DNA from: Apis mellifera
Lineage: Eukaryota > Arthropoda > Insecta > Hymenoptera > Apidae
Reading direction: 5' to 3'
DNA length: 64,000 nt
Assembly (NCBI RefSeq): GCF_003254395.2
Contig: NC_037643.1
Location: 9,258,963-9,322,962 of the forward strand
Shown here: positions 1-12,983 of the stretch, one piece after another
How the letters are laid out: every line of letters starts with the position of its first letter
How positions within the stretch are numbered: position 1 is the stretch's first letter
Translations under genes and position numbers: made by a program
The notes under the pieces: model-generated
The model's database searches: none
Told to the model about the DNA's origin: nothing
What the model saw: only the letters and a program-made list of their open reading frames with translations

Positions 1-2302
1 CTTTTGCAAGAGCGGAGGGTGGCAAAGACAAATTTATCCGAGGAAAAGTTAGGCGTATGCGAGACACAAGTTCTCAAGGGGAGATAGCAGCTCGAGGATA
101 GACGCAAAGCTGTCTAATGGTGTCACCTGAGATCATAATGGATGGCGGTCGAGAATAAAGACTTACTTATTCCATCGAAACGACGTGTTCTCGTGCATTT
201 CTCTCAACTCTTGATGAGACAACAAATGGAAAAAAAAAAAAAAATGAATACGATATTGATTTTCCGACGTAACTTCATTTTATTATGGCTTAATGATCAA
301 ATGATCTCAAGGTCTGTTGAACGAAATAAGAAAATGTTATAGGTATTGATATATTCTAATGTTAATAATGCAAACTATGAATTATTAATTTTTAAGAAAC
401 GAATTAAGGAAGATTTAACGATCGTTCAGTTGATTTTATTTATATCCGTTGTACGCAAGAAATTTTCCTAGAAACTTTCATTCTTTCATTCGAATTTCTC
501 TTACCTATGCTTTTTGTCGTTGCAAAACGATGCTACACCGTGAGACTACTCGAAGCTTGACTTATAATTTCCTGTCCTCCCTTTTTTTTCTTTTTTTTTT
601 TACTACCACCAGCCTCATGGTCAAAGGATCCGACTTTTCTCCACGCATCTTTGAGCTTTTCTTCCTTTCCCTCTTTTTTCTTCTTTTTTGTCTTTTTCGA
701 ACACTGTCGTCGAAGAAATTAGACCTGTCTCGTGTTTCAACCATACGAACATCCGGTTTCGTACGAGAAGTTACGCCTTCTTGACCTATGCCAGCCTTGT
801 AATCTCACATTCGTAGGAAACAACGCTTTAGCGAACTTGTTAACCATGTTGCATACAAGTGTTCATTCATATAAAACAGTTTCTCGTATATTATTTTATA
901 CGTTGAACAATTTTCTTTAAAAAAAAAAATTGTCCAAAACAATAAGATCAAAAATTTAAAGGATGAGATAAAAATTTTAATCCTCGATAAGAATTATCAT
1001 TTCAAATCTTGCTTTCCCATTAATCTGGGAATCTGTAAAAAAATTCGTAATAATTACGAGCTACGTGACACCTCGAGATCCTGGACCGGGGAAGGATCTC
1101 ATTTTACGATATTATTTCCCGCTAAGACGATGATATTTCACGATGTCCCTGAATAGAAGTGGATCCTATCGTAAATGTAAAAGATCGAGATTTTTTCCTC
1201 CCCACTTCTCGCAAATTCTCGCTCTAATCTGTGAGTGATTGTCCTCGGTTGACAAAAGCTGGAGAACCCGAGTTCGAGTTCTCCGACCCGACAACGTGCC
1301 CTTTTTTTCTCTTTTCTCTTTTTTTTTCTTTTCTTCCCTTTCGCTGCATTTTTTTTTTTTTTTTTACTTTGGCGATCAGCCTTGACACCCACACCGACGA
1401 TTAATCTTCAATTATGGCGCCGCTGACAGCCGTACTCGTAACACTTTTATAGCCGCCCCCGGGATAGATTTCCCGCACGGATCCAGTGAAATTTATCCAC
1501 ATAGGATCGTGCACCTATCGTGGATCCTTCCAGGAACAGGATTCTTTTTCGCCACGAGAATTTGTTCGTCCAAACATATCGAAATTATTATTCGACTTTG
1601 TGAAAATAATTGTAATTTTTAATCTAATTTAATTACTTTCACTTTATACTTTATTAGCTCGTTATTATACGATCGTTGTAAATTTTTAATTTTTATTCTT
1701 CCCTTCTCAAGAATGGAAAGAGAATTCCATTTAAAATATAAACGAATGAATAAAGATGGCAAATTAACCGGATTGAGGAAAGCATCGATTACGACGGAAA
1801 AAGGGAGAAACAAATCTGAAACGGGCACTCGTCTCGTACGAACGCCAATACGAAAGAAAGAATAAATTTTTTCCACTTTTCTTAAGGGTTTCCATCGACG
1901 TTGACCCTTAATCATCTGTTGACATTGTGCAACGAAAAATAGTGTCCTCCGGTTAAAGGAAGGGTATTATTTCGGGAGAAAGGAAGGGAAGGAGAAAAAA
2001 GAGAAAAAAAAGAGAGAGAGAGAGAGAAAAAATCCCAAGGCGGAGAGGGCGATCGGGTCACGGATGATCGAAGGACTACGAGGCAGGTATTGGTCCTCGA
2101 GGTGGCGTCATTTGTATCGGCAAAAATATGTGGCATCCGACGCGAGGATATTGATGCGCATCGGGAGGGGTTGTCATTGTTGCCTAGCCACCCCCTTGAA
2201 CCGCGCTCCACTCCCTCTCACGCTTCCTGAATCCCCTCTTCGCCTCTCCTCGAAAGACTGCACTTGATATATTGGAACTTTTGTAACCTTCCAGCAAAAG
2301 GA

Positions 2303-2337
<35 letters not shown>

Positions 2338-4780
2338 TTTCGCGCAACAGCCGGCAACATCCTTTTATAGAAGCCTCGAAGAAGAGGAATCCAGACCCGC
2401 GATCCACGGATAACTCACCTGCCCGCCGCTTTTCGTCCAAGTTAATGCACTCTGTCGTGTATCCATTTCGCGCGAAATCAACCTTCTTCTCGTCTCTGTG
2501 ATCGAAGAGATAATTCGCCGAGTTTGTCTTACGAATGAATGGAGACGATGAATGAATGATGGAACAGATTGAAGAATCGGTATGTATTGATAACAAAATT
2601 GAAAAAAGAATTCTTATTATAAATAAAACTTAAAGTTATTGTATATATAAATTGATTTTGAAACTTTATCAACTTCAACGAGGTAAGAAATTTTTAATTT
2701 TCAAATCATCTTCGAAATAACGCCCAACAATTGAACAGAAGGATAATCTCGAATAAAGTATTTACGCTCGAAGGGATCTTCCAAGAGGAATCTTCGAAGG
2801 AAGAAAAAAAAGAAAGATTTCCATCTATCGTCCACCATATGGACGCCAAGTTGAGAAAGTATCCGCACCAATTTTCGAAAAGTTGAAAAGTTTGTCGGAA
2901 ACCGACAAACGGGAGTTTCCAGAATCAAATTCTTTCGATTAAGAATAAAAACTCGGCGAATACGCCGAGAAATGAAGTATTCTATACTTCTTAATGACGA
3001 CTTCCCTTTTATATTCCATCTCCTCGAAAGATGTATAGACAATGGGCGAAATCGTTAACGCATCGCTCTATCGTTTCATCTTTTTGCGTAGGAAGAAAAG
3101 AAGGCCGAAACCGCGGGGAGGAGAAACTGTAAATCATTTCCAAGATCATTACGCGCCCTCCATCCTTGTCCCTCCCCTCTCCTTGTTGCTCCGTCCACGT
3201 TCACGCGGACACGCTTTTTTTGCGAGAAACGTTTTAACGCCGGCATAAAACGCATCGTTAAGCGAGGGAAAGGGAGGGAAGGGAGGCGGGCGATATATAC
3301 ACGTTTCTCGCCCTCCTCGACCACGGAGGGCGATTTTAGAGACGGCTCGCCCACGCGTCCCGACACACACACCACGATGATGAATGCGTTGACGAAGATC
3401 TTCCAGGTTGCGACGAGGATTCCTCGCGGATCCACGTGAAACCTCGAAGTCATCCGCGCACCTTACGGAAGCCACTGCTCCGTGGAGATTTCACGGTCAA
3501 CATATGGCGCGTGAGGTTCTTCACTTTTGGAGAATACGGCCGTTGATTGTTTGAAAGGTTGTTCAGAGAAATTTGTACGAGTCATCGTTGCGAAAATTCT
3601 TCTTTGAAACATTTTTTCCTCGGCTCCCTGACGCGGAAAGGAAGGAAGACGAGAAATGTGAAATTTGAACGTTCAAATTAATTATAGAAAATATATAGAA
3701 AGTTGTTGTACATATTTTTTGTTATGGTAATAGTATAAAATGTTCAATGAATATGATTGAATAATCAAATATTTAAAAAATTAACTCTTTGTGAAACGAA
3801 TTGCAATAATATTCCATAGCTTTGATTCGAATATTTTTATCTGATAATCAATTTCCAGGAAATAATATATACTTTTTCTCTATTTCTAATATTTAGAATA
3901 TATATTCTTGAGGTGTGAATGTAAAATCTTTAAGAAAAAAATGCACTTTCATCGAATTCCACATCTTTCAGAATCGTTCTCCATCGATTAACGACCGTTC
4001 TCTTCGAAGTCAGAGTTGCAAGTCAGTATAGTTCGTGTCCCAAGAGTATCGGTTAATTCGTCACCAAAAGCTGCGCGTAGATCTCCCCGCCGATCTGTCT
4101 CGAAGGGAATCGAAGGAAGGATCGAGGATTTCGAGAGACTCAACAATGAACCTGGCGCAGCTGCCATTGAAATCGCGCGGGTGCATTAAGAAACGCGGCG
4201 TGCGTTCTTATTCAGAATCGAATAAACAGGAGCGCGTGTCTTAAGATCAATTGTGTCGTGCGAGGGAAAATCGAGCATTGTGGCTCGTGGCTGAATCGTC
4301 CGTTGATTTTCCTTCGAGAGTGGGTGGAGGAACACGATTGCTATCTTATGGATGAATTCAATTTTTCAAACAATCGTCGAACATCGTTGAAACTGTTCCG
4401 TTGTCGCGTGAGTCAAAATTTTAATATATAAATTCTACAATATTCTCAGCATTTTTTTTTTTTAATAAATAGAATATTTTGCAAAAATAAATAGAGGAAA
4501 TTGTGATATTTCACGATTGTTAATTTAAAAACTTCATTTTTCCAGTCACTTTAACTTTTAACATTTTTTCCCAAACGAGAGATCTCGAGTATTTATATTA
4601 TGAAAAAAAAAAATTTAATCCAAATAACTTTCTACCCTCAAAAAGGAAAAAAAAACGATACAAATCATACCTTTCTCTTAAACTCTCTCAACACTCACAA
4701 AGAGCAGCGTGTTTCGATCCCTCGAACGTTTCATCTTCCGCAACCTCCCTCTTCCTCCGCGCCAACCCCTCAAATCGACC

Positions 4781-4784
<4 letters not shown>
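1..4784. other. Non-coding, AT-rich, no gene seen
   Basis: Many poly-T and poly-A tracts and pyrimidine runs, for example near 580-680 and 1300-1370, with GA-rich stretches near 2012-2026. All frames here are short and either low in complexity or without recognisable content. A moderately complex stretch at 3040-3480 and another at 3990-4350 might be regulatory, but nothing specific can be assigned. Confidence 0.5.
2306..2333. repeat. (GA)14 microsatellite
   Basis: Perfect dinucleotide run, flanked on the left by a GGAAGG purine stretch. Likely polymorphic in length. Confidence 0.95.

Positions 4785-4826
<42 letters not shown>
4785..4826. repeat. (TA)21 microsatellite
   Basis: An uninterrupted 42-bp TA run. 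It creates false alternating Tyr-Ile frames on both strands. A perfect TA run of this length can extrude a cruciform. Confidence 0.97.
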
Positions 4827-4827
<1 letters not shown>

Positions 4828-7800
4828 GCGGCGAACTTTCGACTCACTCATCTCGTTGTTTCGCATTTCCAAGCATCTCGTCCACGATTCAGGCAAATAA
4901 CTTCACGGTTATTAGTGCAAAATGAATAACCCTAACGCACGGATATCTTTCCCTTTTGTTCCCTGCAGGAATCGCGGCGTCAGTTCCTTTGCCTGGATAA
5001 TATTCCTCTGCCTCGTCTCCTCTCGTCTTGACTCCTTCCATGCGAAAAAAAGAAAAGAAAGAAAGAAAAAAAAGGAAACGTGGAAAATATCGGTGAGGCG
5101 TGCGCCCACACAGCCCATCCCGTCGTTTGCGCGTTTGGATAATCCACAGATTGCCTTCTCTTCCTCCCTCGACGAGAGAGAAGAAGTTTCTCTTACCTGG
5201 GGCGCTGATTGACTGACGGATTCGGCCAGGTCGAAGTCATCAGAGACAGAGGCGGAGGGAATCGGTTATTATCCGACGTGGAATGCGGCCCGCAAGTGTA
5301 TACCTTGTATTCGACTTCCACGGATGCGGATAGGAATGATATAATTGCCGGGTTGTTGTTGTTGTGCACGAGGCTTCCCTTTCGCCCGGCAAAAGGAAAA
5401 TGTAATCTTTCCCATTCTTTCGAATCCTTTTTTCGAAGGTTATCCACCACCCTTCGTATAATTTTTGTAATTTGTTTTGCTTAAATGCCCCCTCTTCTCC
5501 CTTAAAACTCCTTCTCTTCTTCGCTTTCAGAAGGGAAAGAAACGTGTACCTGGGCTATTCGTTGCTGACCGACGATACGTCGATCTTTTCGAGAAATTGT
5601 TGGAGAAATGAATTGATAAGAATTTGAAGCGGAGATGATCGAGTTTCGAATAATTTTTAAATTAGATTTCTTTTCAAACTCAGAAGAACATTTGATTCTT
5701 TAAAATTTCTTCTTTTTCTTTTTTCTTTTTTTCTTTTAATTAATTGTAATTCAATTTTTGCGCGATTATTTCGATAGTGTGGAATATATATAGTGCATGT
5801 TATAGTTTCCTTCCTCTTGACCACCAGTTACGTAACCTCTACCTGTTCAACCCTCATTTTTTCAATTTCTCTCGTCTTTGAAATCTCTTTTTTTCTCTCT
5901 CTCCCGGGATTGCCACATCTTTCAGAAACCATTTGTTAGAAGGGCGAGGAACTCGAGCGAGTATAATGCAAGAACCTGGAAGGCTCGGTTCGCGGAAACC
6001 ACCCCGATTTATACGATTTCTCCTCTTATTCAACATCGAGCCGAATCCTCCATCCTGGTATTTTGCATTCGATCGTCACTAATTTCATCCTCCGCCAACC
6101 TTATCATCTTTTTTTCTTCATTATTTATTTACCTCTCACGTGCTCCTTTTATCGTCACTTTGAAAATTATTACTTTTATAAATTTTCAAAAATTGCCCAT
6201 TTTTGTTTCAGAAAGAGATATTGCCTTATACAAATCGATTTATTATTATTTACTTAAATTAAATCTTCTCAAAAGTGTCCTTTTCAGTATACACTTTAAA
6301 CTGGAAATAATTTATCATTCTTCGATCCCCTCTTCTGAAATAAATAAAAATAAATCAACAAGTAATCGTAGAATAAAAAAAAAGAGAAAGGATGCACGAA
6401 ATTGAATCCAAAAAACAAATTCAAAGTATTCACATAACATAATCAAGAGACTCCGGAATCGAGACTCTCATTCATATCTCTCGGTTACGTGTACGCACAA
6501 CAAGTTACAACTCGAGTGGAAACAGGTACCCTCGGCTACATAAGGCCACACACCCCCTCCTGCTTCACTTCCTCCCGTCGCTTTCTCGAGGTACGCGCGC
6601 GCACACACACATATACACACGAGCGTCATAGGATACCTACTAGGAGTTCTGCAATATGTTATTGTTCAGCTTGAGCGAGTATCTTAGAGACCTTGCCTAC
6701 CCCTCACCCATTGTCCCGGCCCTTACAGATATTGACAACCCGCAGAAGAAATTGGCGGGATATCTCGAATCTCGAATCTTTCCGGGACACGCATCTGCTC
6801 TCGAGATTCCCTCTCGCTCTATCCATCCTCCGTAAACGCGGCTGGGATTAAATTCGTTCCTCGTTTCGTTTCGAGGATGCAGAGGGCCTGTGACTTTGCC
6901 ACTTGGAGGGCGAAAGGGATCCGTTAAATTTATATAACAGGATTCTCGGACGGATATGGAAATTTTCTTTCTGCAAGAAGAGAATATGGGATCGACACGA
7001 CGAATTATGAGGTTTGGTCAAGAGGAGGAACTAGAGATGAGAATTGGAAATGATTTTTGGAAGAAAGGAATTTTTCGATTTTAATTAAATGGCAGGTGAT
7101 ATTTCAGAGGATATTATAGAATAGTTTGATCGAATTAAAAATTTTTATATAAAGTATACACGCGTCTATTCGAGACAGATGTTTATTCAAATTTTTCTAG
7201 CTAATAAGTTCGTAAAAATTTTGATAAACGACGGCGCATTGTAGTTATTAAAGTCTCTCTCATCAATCTGTCAACGAACAAAATTCCCTTCTCCCTCGGA
7301 AACAATGGTGTGCGACAGCCATAAATTCAAAATTTCAATTTGCTTATTACACCAGAGCGAAGAAGGAGCGTATTCTTTGGTTGCGCAAAATCCTAAATAA
7401 ACGGAAACCGGGCCGGAAAATACAGTCCCTCGAGAAAGTTCGAGCGAGTTTTCGTGACCAGATGGAGGCTGGCCTCGACGATCCCCAGTTTGCAAATTGT
7501 GCGGCTACGCGATGGTCAGGGTCGCGTAGGTAAAACGGCTTGCAATTTATCGCGTCGCAACACGGTCATAAAACCCATTGTGAACGTTGCTCCAGTTTTA
7601 GCTAACCTGTAGATTTACGACGATGCGTCAGGGACGCCGGTTAATTTACACCCCGAGGATACCAAGGGTGGAAAGGTTTTTACACGGAATTGCACAGAGT
7701 TATTCAAAGTTTGGCCCTCGCTCTCTTGTAAATCACGAGGCCGAAGAATTTACAGTTCCTCGATCGAGGAATCGGTCACGGCTTCCTTCCCTCCTTCCCT

Positions 7801-8290
7801 TTGGCCTTCGTTCCTCGCGTTCCTAATATCGAGATATGCTGTGTCCGGAGGAAGAGAAGAGAGAAGAAAAGAGGGGGAGAAGAAAAAAAAAGAAAGACGA
7901 AAAAATGACCGGAGTCGATTTCGAAATTTCACCAGGATTCTGAAAGGAAGAAAGCGAGTGGTTCGTTTTCGAAATTTTCCCTCTCGTTATGCCGATCTTT
8001 TTGTTGACTTTTCCAACAATGGTGAAATTTCATTGCAATCTTCCTATAAATATCTATCTTTTTCTTTCGAAGAAGAGCTAGTAAAATAATTTATCAACTC
8101 GCGATCTTGTTAACTCGTTAACTCTTATCGCTTAACAAAGAGAAAAAAAAAAAAGAAAACTCGTATCTGTACTCGAATCGTAACCACGAATACCGCGGCA
8201 ATAAACGAAAATAACGATTCAAAGCGGTTCCCCGTCCCGCGAATATTTTCCAAACGGGGAAGGGAGGAGGGGGAGGCTCGCGTTTCTCCT
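4827..8290. other. Non-coding, AT-rich, no gene seen
   Basis: Contains pyrimidine runs (5700-5740), a short GC-richer stretch at 5090-5420, an alternating CG/CA stretch near 6595-6620 and another mixed stretch at 6480-6920. No coding exon, RNA gene or transposon could be recognised. Frames such as that at 5878-6405 are AT-rich, lack domains and carry no support. Confidence 0.5.
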
Positions 8291-8543
8291 TCTTTTCAAA
8301 CGAACTTGTCGACAACAGACGTCGTCTTCTCTTCTGGCAGCCGAGAGAGAGAAAGCGTAAAGGAGAGGAGAGGAGAGCGAGGCTTCGACGAATCGTTAAG
8401 ATTGCGTTCTCGACTTTTTCCTCGCCCTTTTATTTTTATGCACGCCGCGGAGGTAACGAGGGGCTTGTCTGAGGGAGGAGGAAGGCCTCGAAGGGGTGAA
8501 GCGCGAGAAAAGGAGACGCTCGGTCCTCTCTCCAAGATCCGAG

Positions 8544-8592
8544 GAGAAGAAGAAGAAGAAAAAGAAGAAGAAGAAGAAGAAGAAGAAGAAGA
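8544..8592. repeat. (GAA)n microsatellite, imperfect
   Basis: About sixteen GAA units with one A-rich interruption, inside the purine-rich half of the island. GAA runs can form triplex DNA. Confidence 0.93.
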
Positions 8593-8867
8593 CTCTCTTG
8601 CGAGCGAAGAAGCCGAGAGTTTAATGATATTCCTGATTACGCCGGCACGTGGAGAGAGAAAAGAGGGAGGGGTGGATGGAGGGAGATAGGAAGGTGGATG
8701 GAAGGTTGGTGGGCCGAACGTGGAACCAAGAAGGAGAAGAGGGTGGCAGCGTAAGAGAGGAGTAGGTTGCACGAGTGAGAAGGGGGTGAGAGAGAGGCTG
8801 AGAGACTGCTCCACCTCGGCGTGCCTATCCCTCCCTCCCTCCCTTCCCGTACTCATCCGAACGAACC

Positions 8868-8870
<3 letters not shown>

Positions 8871-8900
<30 letters not shown>
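8871..8900. repeat. (CT)15 microsatellite
   Basis: Perfect 30-bp CT run in the pyrimidine-rich half of the island. On the opposite strand it is a run of GAGA sites, which in insects can bind GAGA-factor-type proteins; binding here is inference. Confidence 0.95.
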
Positions 8901-8905
<5 letters not shown>

Positions 8906-9260
8906 CCAACCTCCACCGTCCGTGGTTCTCGCATAAAAAGTATTGATCTGAGAGCTGCTGCTTGGCCCGTCGAGCAACCCCACGAGCAGAGAGGGTTGAA
9001 TCCACCCTAACTGCTTGCCCTGCCTTTATATTCATCATCCCTCTAGCGCCCTGAGAACGCAGAACGGCCCTGTCTTCCAAACCTTGGTCCGACTTCCTCC
9101 TCTCCTCCTTCTTTCCTTTTTTCCCTCTTTCCCTCCTTCTTTCCTCCCCTACGTCTCCTTTCTTCTTAGTTACGCGTCCTAGTAGTCGGTCGTGCTCGTC
9201 ACCCCCTTCGTTCCTCTTCTTTCCTCTTCTCGGAGAGAGGCTATTTTTTATACGGTCCAC

Positions 9261-12200
9261 CCGTCGAATGCCAATGAGCCGCCGGCCTTCCTCCTCCTCC
9301 CCCTCAAGATTATTTCTGCAGGTTTGTATTTTTTTATTTTTCTCATTTCTAAGCGTGATTTTTTTCTTTAACGTGCGCCATAAATTTTTTAATCGCCCGA
9401 TTAGAGAGGATGGGAAAGAAGTTTGGGGGGAGGTTTGGGCGGTTAATTTGTCCCTTTTCTCTCGATTTTATATTGGGGGAGGTAAAAGGAAGGGGGAAGG
9501 GGAGTTTGATTATGGAAACGATCGTATTCGAAGGAACGAGGAATTCGGATTTATGGTAAAATTCCAGCGACCCTTGAATAACTGCCGTGTTGCCAGAGCA
9601 AACAACAATTAGCATTGGGAGAAGAGAGCATTTGCCTAATTTCTCTTCGCCCGCCTCGTTAACTTATCGTCGCGACGATAGCATTGCTTCAACGTAGAAT
9701 CGAAGAATCGATGCCTCTTCTGAGAATCGAGGTGAAAATCAAATTTTCTCTTTTTCAAAGCATCGTAGAATAATAATAAACGATCTTTAAACGAACGAGA
9801 AATATCAAAAATGTAATCAAAAACTGGTGGATAAAATTTCTAAAGAATCTCTTTCTTTTTTTTTTTTTTTTCTTTTTCCGCGCACAAGTTGTTCGTCGTA
9901 GCGTAAAATACAGCCCATAGTGTTCGAACAATTATCGAAACATTCTCTCCTTTCTGACTGGCGATTTACACGGGCCAGAAATAAGTGGCATCCGATCCCG
10001 TACCCTTTTCGAGATTAACGGGGGAAACCCTTTTTTCGCCCTTCGTCGTTCTCTTCCAGATCTCTGAGGGAAGATCTCTCCTCCGGCTCTGCTATCTCTC
10101 CAAACATCGAAGATCCACTTAAATATTTCCAAAACGTGAATCGTCCGGTGATTTCGAATCCTTTCCAACGACGTGGAGTGTTGTGACAGGTCATCTTTGT
10201 CGTCCACCTCTCTATCAGATCGTTATTATTTATTTAAATCGTGGTCGAACTGATCGGTTATCCACCATTGTGCGCGCGTTTAACGCGTCCTCTGTCGAGG
10301 GTGACAATGAAACGATTTTTTTTCACAGATCGAGATGATCGAAGGTGAACAAGGCCGGTGGAAATGGGGAGGGGGGGGGAAAAATACGTGCCGTGGAATT
10401 CGTGTTTCGATGGGAATATTTTTTATTTCGAACGCAGATACCGATGAATATCGTGCGCCAACCGTATTTAATTCCACGTTTTTTCTTTTTTTTGAAAAGA
10501 TTAAAATTCTACTTTTCCATTTCTGAATTCATCTTGTTATTTGTTGAGAGAGAAGATTAAGATTTTGCATCAATATAAAATTTCACACTTTTATTCAAAC
10601 ATATTTTCAACGATAATAAACTTTGAAAATAAAATCTTTTTGGAAGTGTTTTTTCCAAAGAAAGAAAATTTCCTAAACAAGAATTTCGACATCGTAAATA
10701 CACGAGCGAGCTAGCGTAACTATAATTATATTCCAACAGAAGAAATAATATATCGTTGTCATCGGTTTTCCACGACAAAAGGAGCTACCGCGGGAAATAC
10801 AGAGCCGTGGTGGTTTATCGCCTTGGGGCGCTCGTCTTGGAGGGTGGCCGAAGAGAAAGGGGGAAGAGCTCGAAGGGGTGGGAAGAAAAAAAGAGGAGCG
10901 GAGGGTTTTGGGGGCGAAGTAACGTCACCTTTTATTAAAGTTTCGAATGCAAAATGTGTCGCGGCCGAGCGTTGTTTCGAGCCCAGGGACCGAGCTTTTC
11001 TTATTAACCCTCCTCGTTTCGGTTTTCCTTCGCGCTTTCCTGCGAAGGAAAACGCCGCTCCGACTTTTAATTTCTTCCCTTTCTTCCTTTTTTTTCCTTT
11101 TCTTTCACAGTCCTTTCGAGTTGCCGTGTATAAATTCCGGGAATTGATCGGCGCGATTAAATCGGACTTCTCGCCTGGAACGAGATTAAATTTCTCTTCT
11201 GGTTAGGTTAACGACACTCGACTTATGGCTTCCCTCTAATTGCGCCCGGATATTCGCGAAATTCCCTCCCCTCCCTCATTCGATAATTTCATAAGCGTTG
11301 TTTTTCTTTTTTTTTCGTTTGTCGCCTGTTTTATCGACCAAGCAAGCATGTTGATCGTTTCGTTTATCGCCAATGTATCACATTGGAATATTATTAAAAA
11401 GATACTGGTTCAATTTTCTCATCTAATATTCTTCTCGATATAATCGATATTTTTTCGAACTTTCCATAAATTATTATATTCGTAATAATAATAATCTGTT
11501 AATTACTAATTGAATTGAAATTTCTTCGCAGGTACGAAGAAATTTTCACGACGTGATCCGAGCGACACGACGATCACAAAATAAAGGGTTAAATGGCCGA
11601 GCATGATACACCTTACGATGGGATCAAGTGTAGCAGGTGAAGCTGTTGCCATTGGACACTGAGGAAGGGGATAGCGAAAGGAAGGGTTTGCTCGTTGCTA
11701 TGGCTACCGGGAAGGGTTAGAATTCCGACCCCTTTCTGAATTCCATGTAGTGAAGGGTTAATGAGATTGGACGAGTTCGCCCCTCGTCTTCCTCTTCTTT
11801 TTTTTTTCCTTCTTCTTCTTCTTTTTTTTTATTATTCCAAGCATGGCTGCCAACGAAAGTTGCCATAAAAAAAGTTTATAGATGTATCAAGTTGATCGGA
11901 GTTGTTAAATTTTTATTTCGGGAAAAAAAATCAATGGATCTTTTTATCGAATCGGTTGTTAACCGATATATGTATTTTTTTTCGAAAGAACTTCTTTTCT
12001 TCTCCGATTTTTTCTTTCTTTCAACTCGAACAAAGGCACAATCCGAAAAAAGGATAAAATAAACGCGACAAATTTCTTCTCCACTTTTCAATTTACTTCT
12101 TCTTTCGATAGATTAAAAAAAAAAAAAATTCTTTGCAACGATACAACATTCTCAATCACCTCGAATGCGCATCGCAACAAAGTCATCCTCGAGAGCGCAT

Positions 12201-12702
12201 CGACGTTTCTCTCTCCATCGGACAAAACACAACGCCCTCCGTTTCCTTTTTTTCCCGCGGTTCCTTCCGCCCGAAAAAATATTTTCCTACCGCTCGATTC
12301 GAATCATACCTGCTCTCCACCCTCCTTCCCTCTCTCTTTCTTCCCCTCTCCCTCCCTTTTGAAGTTCGCGCACGAATTTATATCGCGCTCGACGGGGTGA
12401 TGGACACGCAACGCCGGTGTGTGTCTGCGTGGGCTTTACGCTTTGGCGCAGGGAGCATTCTTATTTCCATACAAAGCCGTACGATTTCCAGCGGCTCGAC
12501 CTTTGAAGAAAACGAGAGAACGAGGGTTCCCGGCCCCACCCTTCGACCCTCCAACCCTCCAGCCTCCCCTCTTCCCTCTGCTCTGCAGGTTGGCCGAGCG
12601 TTGCGATTTTTGAATATTCCGTCGAGTCTGGGAAAAATTATGTAAACCGACGCATCCCACGATCTGCGTGGAAAGTGGAGGAAAGGGAAAAATACGGGAT
12701 CT
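9261..12702. other. Non-coding, no gene seen
   Basis: Mixed AT-rich DNA with poly-T tracts (9850-9870, 11790-11830) and a G-run at 10366-10379. A 16-bp perfect palindrome lies at 9665-9680. A GC-richer stretch at 12170-12660 has frames on both strands but no recognisable protein content. Nothing else is supported. Confidence 0.5.
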
Positions 12703-12983
12703 TTGTCGTACGAATCGAGGTGTAGGTTCTTTTCTTTTCTTTTCCTATGAGATAGATTATTTGTATATATTCGAAACAATTAGAAATTAAATATAGATAG
12801 AAAAGGAAGGAAGTATTTAATTCGTGAAACAGAAATTAAATAAATATAGATAAATATAGATTGTCGTACGAATCGAGGAAAGATTCTTTTCTTTTCTTTT
12901 CTTACGAGATAGATTATATATATTCGAAACAATCAGAAATTAAATAAATATAGATAGAAAAGGAAGGAAGTATTTAATTCGTG
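12703..12983 (+). repeat. Direct duplication, period about 158 bp
   Basis: Copy 1 (12703-12826) and copy 2 (12861-12983) both run from TTGTCGTACGAATCGAGG, through TTTTC repeats and a GAGATAGATTAT segment, to GGAAGGAAGTATTTAATTCG. They differ by a few substitutions and small indels. The 34-bp spacer repeats AAATATAGATA motifs from the copies. Confidence 0.9.

Larger units (their letters stand above)
8300..9260. promoter_or_regulatory. GC-rich island with purine-to-pyrimidine strand switch; promoter-like
   Basis: The + strand is purine-rich from about 8340 to 8815 (GA, GAA and GGA motifs) and pyrimidine-rich from about 8820 to 9240 (CT, TCC and TTCC motifs). CpG is frequent and the flanks are AT-rich. 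A TATA-like CATAAAAAG lies near 8933. The pattern fits a promoter or divergent promoter with CT-rich leaders on both sides, but no transcript or exon can be shown. The frames at 8296-8934 and 8306-8689 are artefacts of stop-free repeats. Confidence 0.3.

Noticed and set aside
8296..8934. 212-codon minus-strand frame and 127-codon plus-strand frame
   Set aside because: Low-complexity translations of GAA, GGA and CT repeats, overlapping on opposite strands.
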